Of a DNA stretch of 64,000 bases, positions 50,601 to 62,600 are shown piece after piece. The notes under the pieces were generated by a model, which saw only the letters and a program-made list of their open reading frames with translations, was not told the origin of the DNA and did no database searches. Position 1 is the first letter of the stretch; every line of letters starts with the position of its first letter. The DNA comes from Antedon bifida (taxonomy: Eukaryota; Echinodermata; Crinoidea; Comatulida; Antedonidae), in NCBI GenBank assembly GCA_963402885.1, contig OY727095.1, forward strand, positions 31,563,001 to 31,627,000, given 5' to 3'. The position numbers were made by a program, and so were the translations under genes.

Positions 50601-53600
50601 TAGAGAAACGTGACTCACAAAAAGGAAGGAAGGATCAAAGAATAATACAGAACTAGATTTGAACTCGTCACTTTGACGAGTTCGGGTTATCCGCGCAAAC
50701 GCAACATGCACATACTTAACCATATGAACCTCGACAATTATTATGCCATCCTATGACATGAAATAAATATGTTTACAGTGCTGAATTGTACCTATTATGT
50801 AGCATACATCATTACAGTATTTTACAGAATAAACTGTATATGTTATATACAGTGTAGCATAGACAAAATTATGAGACCCATCTTTTAAATCCAATTATTA
50901 ACACGATGACGTCATCAAATTGACATATAAAGATAACAATTTTAGAAGATAATTATCTAAATAATTACATTAAATCAAATTTGAAGAATTTTGGGCACGT
51001 AAAAGTGAGATGCGCTCTATTTAATATGATGAGCAATAACGAAAGAGTAAAACATCCTATATTTTACATTCGTGTGGCCATACGTTGACGTCATAACATC
51101 CGAGTGGTAAAGGTTCTGCATGAATTCATATCTACAACATATCTGCTTACATATTAAATTAAAAAAATTGGGGGTCGTGGATGATCCTGAGGAGCTATAA
51201 TAGATTAAAAATAGGCTTAATTTTGACAAAATTTTGTCACTTTTGCAACTAAAACGCGCGCAAATGGTCTAAATCAACGTGTTCGTATGACGTCATTTTA
51301 ATTTGAAATGATGTAAATCTTTTTTAAAATGACTAAGAAAGGCTGTAAAATCATAATTCAAGAAAAAAACACATAATTTTCATGCTCCGTGCGCACCTTA
51401 CGCATAATTTTTTTCGCGCGCGTGGGAATTTTTGACATGTTTAAATTGTCATGATCAGCGTAGAAAGTTGATTAGAAATTAATTTTGCGCATTTTGAAAT
51501 TTTAAATGCGCGTGCGCGCGTAACTTCTTGTGAAACATGTCATTTTTAATCCATAGAAAGTTTGCCCTTGATATGACTTAAATTTTCACTAAGTGTCAAA
51601 ACAAAATGACTTTTGGTTTATAATCTATGATCAATCATTGAAATTCATAAAATCGCGCGTAACTTACGCTGCGCGACTCTAACGTCATTAAAAATATGGA
51701 GGTGCACAACTTCAGGTAAATGTCCATATAATGACAAAGTTATACAAAAGATATATTCACAAGCAATAGGGGATATGCGACGCACAAAAATCCGGGAAAG
51801 AAAGAAGAATAACAAAGAAGATGAAGATGAAAAAAAAGATATTTACAATCACATGGGTTATCCGCAACTAAGTTGCGGATAACCAAAAAAACTATTGATC
51901 CCATACAATAACAAGGAGTTATCCGCTTGGTATACCAAGCGGATAACTAATTACCAGCATGAATGATTACAAAACAAAAATTGCAAGAAAAACTTCCATT
52001 CCAAACAAAATACATATACTACAGTTTTTGAGCAGAGGTGTAGAGACTTTGACGTGGTTTCGGTTACACTAGAGGGTTCATAAAATCGCATCATAATCAC
52101 CTAGCTAAATCAGAGCAAATATGAAAATGACTTGAAGGTCTAGGATTTTGGTAACTATTAACATATTAAAAACTACAGGTCTAAATACTAAATTATGGTT
52201 AAAATTTTGATCAAATATGTTTTTCAACATTCATTTTATTTGCAAGTCACTGATCGAAATTTTAATGAACTATAGAAATAATCTCTTTTCTTCATTTCAC
52301 ATAATCAGAATAATCCAAGCTTTCAGACAAAACACGGAAAGATATCTCGATATAAATCTAATAGGCAAAGACAAAACGATAAAAGGATTCAAAATAGTAA
52401 TTGAAGTGTCGCGGTCCATGCAATACGCAGAAAAATCATAGAATTAGACATCACGATTTCAATTCTTAAGTATTCATCTAAGTAAAGGATTCCAATAATG
52501 AGTCTCGTTGTCAAGTGGTCGCATTTTAATCAATTTAAGCTTTTCAATTTCGAGCATGGAACATAAGCTATTTCAGGGAGTATTGCATATTGACTTCCAT
52601 GAGGGAGTCATAAAATCATATTTTAAATATAAATTGCATACTTAGACATACGTAGACATCAAACCTCATACATCTATGTATTTTATAATAGTACATCCTC
52701 TGTTTTTATCTAACCGTAATATAATCAAATTTTGATCAATTTTAAACAAAATTTAATCAATTCTGAATGTTAAATGTATTTACCGTATATCCTCGGGTGT
52801 AATCCCACTTCGGGTTTAATCCCACCCCCTACTTTATGTCCGATTACAGGCATATCCCAGGGTATACAGTAGTTCCAGTTTTGACTTTTGGTGTGGATGT
52901 AGGCCTCTCTCTAGCCAGTTTTTACAAGAAATGCTTACCAATCATTTTTTTTTCCTGAACCAAAGTTTCCCCGGGTATAGCCCCACCCCACAAAGTCAGC
53001 TCAATTTTGTGTTCTATGTGGGTGGGAATTATACCAGAGGATATACGGTAGTAAACGAAATCCTTATTCAATATTCAACCATCTATAATTAAGATGACTG
53101 CATATATTGTTGTACATCTTCTATTTAATTGTGTGCGCTGTATGTATGTCGCATCAAGTTTGAAATGTGCCAGTCTAGATTAAATGACTTTGCAACAAAT
53201 CTTTCAAAAACCTGCATTCTGCTTCATCAAAGCCAACATGATTTTGATTTATCTTTCTTTTTTTGCTTTCAACAAATACATTAAATTTCATGATTTAACT
53301 TTTACTACAGTACAGGCAAGCAATTAAAGCTTTGCGTCATATCATACATGATTTAATATTATCCGATTTCACAAATGTTAATGAGTTAGAATTTACGAAA
53401 ACAATCGTTATTTCTTTTTGTGACAGCCATTCTTTTTCGGAGAACTTCTCAACATAAAATTACGAGACTACTTTGTTGAAAAACAAATGTTTTCCCAATG
53501 GGGCGTAATTTAATCCTATCAACGATACACCTGGGTATAAATTTTTTTGGTTTTCAGTCAGATTTCAATATGACCTACATTTGAATATATTTATATAATC

Positions 53601-56600
53601 ACTTACGTGATATATTAAATTTAATTTTTAGTATTATATTTTTTATAATTTTTGTAAATAATGATTTAGTTTATATTATGACCTACTTTTATAACCTAAT
53701 ACATCAGAACCTTCGGGTCACAACAAAGTGTCCTTATATAGGGGTTGTCCATACAGTAAAACATATGTTTTATATTCATTATAATATTAACAATTGGATT
53801 CAGGCGATATCAAATTTCTATAATTTATGTTTAATATTACAGTATAACAATCCTCAATTCAGGTAAATTGTACATTTTCACATTATGATATTATTATATC
53901 TTAAATTTATCTTTAAATTGCTGTACAACACTTAAAAATAGAATAAATTATATCAAACTAATTTTACATTCACATATAAAATGTAATTTAGAAAATATTG
54001 AACAGATAAAATTAATCATGTTTCAGTTGTTTCTTTGTATGGAAATCTGAACTCTAAACAATATAATTTATTGTTCTGTTTTTTTCTAGTATTAAGAAGG
54101 CATTAACAGACTAAAGACAGATACATCAATTATTGATCGTAAGGTAGTACTACTAGTATGATTTTTTTTTTATAAAACCAGTAGCTCTTCTTCAAGATAA
54201 TACATCTGTTTGTTTTACCGTAGTAGTTTATTATGGTAGTATTTGAAAAATTCTTTCTTAGAAGTAGTTTTCGTAGAAAAATATTCTATTATTTTTTTTC
54301 TTCCATGGATATTTTATGTAGAGCACATTTATTGGGTAATATAATTAAATTTCCATTTAAAACCATTGTTAAATTGTTATAATATTAGAGATGTGACTAT
54401 AACCCCATCCTGGGCTTATAACTGAAATTTCATGTAAAGATTCATTTATAAACTTTAATCTCATTTAATGTTTGGGCTTAGTTGTTGCTTTGAATTTAGA
54501 TTTTTTTAAATAATAAATTTGACAAAAAAATAGTCTAAAAAAAAATAATAATCATTGGTTTCTATTAAATTATCATCATTTCTTTAGTTATTTGACCTCC
54601 TTATATGAAGATTTCATTTATAATACTTTTTAAATGTTACTTCTTCCCACCTGTGCTCATAATTCTTGAGCGATAGTAATTCTATATGGTACAGCGACTT
54701 AATCAATAAGATAATTTATGAGGAGGTTTAAGTTTTACTTTAATGTTGTACATTGATAAGATATACTGTACAGTTGAGAGTGGATATCGAACATACAGCT
54801 TAACCTGACCGAGACACGTGCAAATGAGGAAAAAAACAATTTTACTTTGAAAAAAATTCCAAATTGATACACAACGACGGGTACTACTTACACTTCGGAT
54901 TTCATCCCTCCTCTGGTCGACGTGGATGACGTATACAAAATACGGCCTGTAGATTAATCGCAAAAGTTGCAGCTGAAAAAATAATAAAAGTTTGTTATTA
55001 GGTGATCATTTAGAATAAAATGATCACCTATTGTTATTGTATAAAATCTTTATTATTATTTTTTTTTTTATTATTTTTTTTCTTTTTATTGTTTCTGTAC
55101 ACTATTTTGTGTAACAATTATCTCAAAAAGTTTAATGTCAATGATTACAAAAATTTCAGAATATCTTTCAAATAATACAACTTAATCCTAATAAGCTTTC
55201 CAGCGTGATCACTCATCCGTGACGACATTTATACGCCATTTTGCGAAATCACATTATCAATCATATCTCCATAATTCATTATCACATATTAATGAAATTC
55301 ACTACACGTAAACTTCAGATCAAGGGTAAAAATATTAGCAAATAAAAACGCACGCGCACGTAGGTTCATGCGCGTGATATCGCGCGTTAAAAATTTAAAA
55401 GTGAAAAATTTAGAGCATGAATTAGGCCATTTGCGTGTTTCAAAAAATTACTGCGCAAAAATGCGTTTTTGCGCGCGCGATACTTAAAAAGCGTAAAAAG
55501 TATGAATTTTTTTTAAAAATCTCATTCTACTCACCATCCTTAGTACATTCACCAAATTTGAGTCAGTTCCGACTTAAAATAACGCTATACGAGCACGTTA
55601 AAAATGACAAAATGCGCACATTTATTTTACAAAAGTTCTGAAAATGGTGAAAAATAGGTCTTTTTTAAAATGAAAATAATTCTTCAGAATGCAAGATGAC
55701 CCCCGATTTTTTTAACTTATTCTGGAAGCCATTGAGTTGTAGATATGAATTCATGTACACATTTTACGTACAAAATGTTTTGACGTCATCAAATGGCCAC
55801 TTGAATTTAAAAATTAGGATTTGTTATCTTTTTGTGTAGATTATCACATTCAACAGAGCGCATCTTGGTTATGTGTGCTCGAATTTCGCACAACTTTCAG
55901 TATGTGCTTGCTTAATTAATTATCTTTATCATGAGTTGACACTATCTTCATTTTAATGACGTCATCACGCGTGAAAACTTAAATAACGTAGGCCGTGTAA
56001 TTTCACATTCGCAGTAAATTTGAATATCTTACAGCTCTTCAGAATTGAAGGTTACCTTGATGATTATAATTTATTATGAAAGCTGATGAAATGTAGATAT
56101 TGATTCATATAAAAATTAAGCCTATCGGATGTTGTGACGTTAACATATGGCCAGTTGAAGTGAAAAAGTAGTTTTTTCATATTTTTCGTCAAAGTTATAC
56201 ACAATTCAAAGAGCGCGCACAGCGCTTCTACGTGCCAAATTTTTTTCCAAATCTTATATTTTTTTGCTCAATTAATTATCTTTCGAAATTGTCATCTTAA
56301 AGTTTAGTTTGATAACGTCATCATGCCAAAAAATTAGAACATGTGTCCCGTAATTTCACCTATGCTACACTGTATATAGATATACAGTATATACTGTACA
56401 TATTGTATATGGCATATAGGCACAACTCAGCACTATAAGCATATAATAGGATGGCATACATCAACATTTTCCGATCGTATGTTAACGTACGTGCATGTTT
56501 AAAAAAAAATTAATTTCAGTAAAATGATAAAAATGATCACCTATAATTCGTCAAAGTGACGAATTAAATTCTAGTTTATTCTGTATTTATTCTCTTCTAT

Positions 56601-59600
56601 TTTCAAAGCTAAGTTTGAATTTTTGTCACAAAATTTCAAAAATAAACCCCAAAAAATGTGCCCGTAAATAATTATTGTTTATTTCATAAATTAAACATCA
56701 TGTTGTAATTTATTTAAAATTATACATGTAATTTTATGTATGAAACCCATTTATTCTCCTGGGATAAAAGGTAAATTAAATCCAAATAACAAAGACAAAA
56801 AACCTATATTATTTAATATATAGATAACTATATTTTCCAGAGTGAAGAGAGGCATAATTATAGCAGTTACTGTATTATATATTTTATTTAAACTCAACCC
56901 ACAATGTCCTCATTCTCTATTAAAGATAGGAAATTATTACATAATAATCCCTGCTATTGATTGCGAATTGAAATAAAATATTAAAAAAACATAAAACAGT
57001 GTAATTGATTGAAATATTGATATTAGAAATTTATTCATATTAAAAATTGGAAAACCAATCTTAATTTTCTAAATGCATGTTTTACAGTTAGTTGGATATT
57101 AAATGAGAAATATTACGACCAAAATGTAATTCCTGTCATGCGTTCACCCAGGTACTGTGTTATCTCGACGATCTAGATATTCAGACCGTACGCTAGATAA
57201 GATTGTACTCACTACTTCAGATCTAGAGCTAAATAATAAACCCCAACCTCCAAAAGAGAAACTTGCATACACAAAAAAATTAGCAAAACTTTTCATTTTT
57301 CTTAACTAAATTTTTAGATTAAATATCCCACATGTATTAAAAGAAAGTTCATGTTTCTAATGTTATTAAACAAATTTCGTTTTATTTTTTTTTTTCAGCC
57401 ACAATCCGAGTCACATTCTCATTTTTAGTTTTCTTTTTCTCAAACATCGTTATTGTTTAATTAACACTTTCCATTTAGAATACCTAGAATTGACAATGTA
57501 CTACAGCCTAGGTTCCTAAATGACGTACTTATTAGAATAATTTCAAGAATTTAGATTTGACTAGAGACCTGTAATATCTGCTTTCATTTCTCAGATTTCA
57601 TATCTATGCTAAAGTATTAATTTCCATTTTGACATCAAAATTAATCTGTTATATTAATCTGACATGCCACTAACCTTTGAATTAAGTTGAAATTTAATCA
57701 TAAATTTTTCATTTTTTTTTTCAAATTGTTTTCAATTTAAAAAATAATTTTTTTTTTTTAAACGGTGGGTATACTCTTTACAGTATATATTTTCCATACA
57801 AAATACAGAAACGTGAATTAAACACGGTAACATTACTGGCTGTCGAGTGTATGTACTTTAATACACAAGATTACAATGGGAACCAGAGTGTTTACTGCCC
57901 TCAGTTTTGCCATTAAATTGTTATTAATACAGTGCACATCGAACAACAAAGTTTTTGGCATAATATACTAAAAGGAGTTGGGTAGACGAGTGGTTAGGAC
58001 ACTTGACTGTCATACAGAGAGACCTGGCTTCCATTCCCGACAACTCCCAGTCCACTCAGCTGTAAATGAGTACCTGGTTGAAAATACTAGGGAGAAAAAT
58101 GCGGTTTGGAAAGGAACTGGCCACCCTACCACATAATGCCGAGGCTTGGTACAATGAGCTCCTAACAGCTCATTTCCCTATGTTCAGAATGAACATGGGA
58201 TTCATCTTTCCCCTTTATATACTAAAAAAGAACAGTTTGCTTTCTGTTCAAATGGAAGTAATTAGAATATATCTCCAGACTGAACTGACATTTTTGTTTT
58301 TCTTAAATAATGGGATCAGTGATGCCAAATATATTTATAAAAACAAAAACATATGGTGTATATCATACATGATTACATTTCTTTTATTCTTTAATTTGAG
58401 AAAATTTAAAGATAGTAGTAGAACCCTGGATAAGTAAGTAAGTACTGTATATAACAATTGTCCTTTTAAATGGGGAAATACTAACAAAACATTGGAACAA
58501 AAACTGGTTCACTGTTGCGACAAAATCTGTTTGGAAACAGGTATTGATGAACTTTAAATAATGACCCAGCAAGTTTAACTGGGAGATTATAGTCACTGTT
58601 AAGTCCTACCCTTTTGAAGTAAAAGGTGAAATGAAGAGGGCTTCTTTAAGCTCTGTCTACACTATCAAACTTTATGTGACAAACAAATGTGATGTGCCCA
58701 TTATATAGACATGATGATGTCATCTCACTACCATATTTTGGCATATCACTACCATATTTGGGCACATCACACTTTTTTTGTGTAACTAGTTTGATAGTGT
58801 AGACAAAGCTATAGAATCGACCAAGACCCAATATTCATTCGCTTCTCTTTTTTAAACAACATTTTGATACGTCTATTTAATAAAGACTATAAATTTCAAT
58901 CCACAATGAAAGCTACTGTAGAAGCGAAAAAGAGATTAGTATGAAGTTGTGTTGTACACTGAAAAACAGAGACTGCAGGCCATTTGCAAGGCATTGTCAT
59001 CATTAATCAATAATCCATATTAGTTTAAAGAGCATACCAAATAACGTCATACTATTTAATAAGGTGGCAGTCTCCGAGCAGTAAGCATGGCAGACACATA
59101 GAAAAACAATTTATAATTGAAAAGAAAGGAAATCGTCTTAATATTTGCGAGTGTGTAAATTGGAATTTCAGTCTCTTGCATGCAGTTTGTATGATAGCAC
59201 AAAGTTACATCATTAGACACAAGCTCAGTGTGATCATCAGGTGCATATACAGGATATTACTTGAGGCATGGGGTCGAGGCCTACCCAGGCCAACAAACAG
59301 CAATGCTTACTTCTGTGTTGTAGTACTAAGTATTTCCTGGCAAGAAAACTTTTACCTTTTACGTAACAATATACTCTTTCGTTTTCCCTCCTTCCTCCAA
59401 TATTTAAGTTAATATTAACAACGTGTACCCATAATTATGAGGGAAGGTGGTAATTGAAAAAATTTAAGTTCCACCTTCGGTCCTTGCATTACAACACAAT
59501 TACAATTACCAATTAATGAATTTAGAAGAATTTAAGAGCAATTTTAGTATTTAAAGTACTAATATTCTTCCATTTTTTATTTTTTTTATGTATATATTTT

Positions 59601-62600
59601 GCTTTAATTTTGTAGTTAAGTCACAAATCTGGACCTAATGGGAGACCAGTACTTATGTATTGAATGAGTTTTCCAGAATAAAGAAAGATATGAATGAATA
59701 AATGAACACCTTTTCTCCGACATGTTTCAACAACCCATTGTTCCAACAGCAAAGAGTGTAAAACGTTTCCATGCCATCATAATAATGTTCAGCGCATTGA
59801 GAGCTTGCTTATATGCGCTATATAAGAATGAACTATTATTATAATTATTATGGTTTGTCCATGTAAAGCATTTTAATCTTTGTAAATGTTAAGTATCATC
59901 ATAAAATAAGACAAATAGGATGTTCGCCCTACATCAGTGATAAACGGTTTCTTTTTTTTATTTTCTTACAAGGCCACCTCCACAGTATCACCTTCCGTAA
60001 GAAAGTCCATGGAAAGCTTGCATCATCAATTAAAAAACACTTGACTTGAAGACAAAGAACACCTAAAAGCGTTAAATGACTGCGTCAAGTAGGTGGACAC
60101 ACGGACACTTGATAAATATCGCGTCAGCGTGATCCTCGCTAAAAGGCTTTTAAGACAAACAATTGATTCAAGATCGTTTTAATTGTAGGTCTTTAACAAC
60201 GAAACAATGAGATAAATTTAGAAAAATTGTCTTTTTGAACTAGCATGTAATTAATAAGACGACCATGAACAAACAAATTACAGCGGAACTTTGTTGCTAA
60301 TGAGAAAACCGATGAGTTTTAGAATACTGTATATAATTATCTCACCAACTAATAAAAGTATATGAATATTTCTATAGAATCCTACTGTAATCTGTAGTTT
60401 CACTAAAGATTTGGTCCCACTTGCAACGTAAGTGAGTCGAGTATTCATGACGGTTTGAATGACCACTCATGATTGGTCAAATTACTTTATGGTGGTCTTA
60501 TTTGCGTTATTGTGAGGTGGGAACCACGTTTTAAGTCTATACCTACGTCCCTGAACAAAAACCATTATTGTAAGTTTTAACCACAGTTCATTTAGCATAT
60601 TTTGAGTAGTTCTGCAATGCAAAATCTCTCTACCCACTATCTAGCAGCACACCTGTATAGTGTTTAATAGTAGTATCCTACTGTAAAGATTCTTCAACTT
60701 GTGGAGATAAATAAGGCTACACTATCAAACTAGTTTGACAAAAAAAGGTGTGATGTGCCCAAATATGGTAGTGAAATGCTTAAATATGGTAGTGATAGGA
60801 CATCATCATGTTTATATATGGTCACATCACATTTTTTTGTCACATAAAGTTTGATATTCCAGACAGTGCTTAAGGAAAAGGCCAAGGATAGTCCATTTAC
60901 ACACACACATTAAGAAACGACTATTACAAACACCTTTCTTACTCCGATACATTTAGCCCATTAAGGCTGTTATATAATTAAATTGCTGCATTTTACCTGG
61001 ATGACATTGAGATTATGAGAACAGGTGAGAAGAAGTTTTATCTTGTTGAGAGAATCGAATGAATGCGGAAATGTAAGAATTCAACATACCAGGATGATAA
61101 CATTAATAATAAGTCAATTCTTAGATAGTCTGTTCAATAGGTTTGACTAATTCTTTGTTAACAAACTGCAAGATTTTGTGACTTTGGAAATGTCTATAAC
61201 TTAATTAAAGAGGCTTGCTACTACAATAGCTTGCTCAAAAGTTATCAAATGGATTCTTAAAGAATTGATTCCATTCTTCCTTCTGGAATAGCATCTGTCA
61301 GAAGCATAACTCTCTCTCTCTTGAAATGTTTTCCGTCATTCCAACATTACGCTTTCCACGATTTGTTTCCATATTTTTCTGTTTTGGGCAGGACGTTTTT
61401 TTTATTTTGCTAAAGTCTACATTTTTCCCTCTTAGTTATTCAGTTTTCTTTTGGTCTTCTGGTGGTCTTTTTACTTTCTTTTCAGTTTCCTTCAGAAGCA
61501 TTAAAGGGAAGTTTTATCTAGAGAGCTGGGGTTAAAACTCAGAAGAAGCCCACCAGGTTGCATCTAAAGACCTAACTATTTTTTATTTTTTGGTGCCTTT
61601 GATTTAAATTATTGGATTAAAAATATGCTACTTTATTGTCATCAAGCCAACAATCGTATTAGTTGTTAATTTCACTTCACCAATCATGTGTATATTTTCA
61701 AACAAAATATTTCAATTTACAAATTGGTTATTGTAATTGATATGTCTAACTAAGCATTTAAGTGTTTAACTACGTAACATTGGATCGCAACTAATGGCAA
61801 TTATCTGAGCCAGCTTCTTCACCGCAACATATTCGCTTATGTTTACTTTAAACAGAAATAACGTGTCAATGACGTTATGTGCGAATAAACCAAACACATT
61901 AAACGGTAATGAACAACTTCCGATTCCTCCGTTGAGTGTAGAATCCAAAGTGGACTTTATTCTAACGATAATTCATTAATTTCATTGATAACGTTATTGT
62001 AACTTTGATTAAAATAATTGTTGGAATTAAATCAAAGTGGCTGTCTCTAGTGAATACGAGAAGATAATAGAGTCAAGTGGTCAATGGTAGAGAGATGATT
62101 TAAAGTATACTGTAGACAGAGGTCATGATGTTTGTAAATAATTCATAATGGTAAATGAATAAGTAAATAATTCATGGGGACACCACCAAACTAAGTGCCT
62201 CCTTAATATGAGTGTCCCTTCGCAGGAAAGCGTCTACTTTTTAGCAATGTCCCAAAGGAGGGATTCAGCTGTATATTTTTGTAAAATGTTTATTTGTATT
62301 ATTATATTTCTTCTTGTTTGTTGTTTTATGTACTGTTTAGGCGTTCTGAATTATTGTAAACTTTTCCTTAGTATTTTATACCAGTCAAATAAAATGAAAA
62401 ATAATAATTCTGGAATAAGATATACTAATTAGATATCTATATCCTGCCTTCTAAAGCTCTATCTACACTATCTATTAGATATAGCCAAATATGGTAGTGT
62501 TATGACATCATCATGCCGATATATGGGCATATCACATTTTTTTGTCACATAAAGTTTGATAGTGTAGACGAGGCTTAAATAATCAGATACTTACGATACA

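Noticed and set aside
58066..58437. 123-codon plus-strand open frame
   Set aside because: Its first half is the body of an S2 SINE and the rest is intronic AT-rich DNA; no domain is recognisable.
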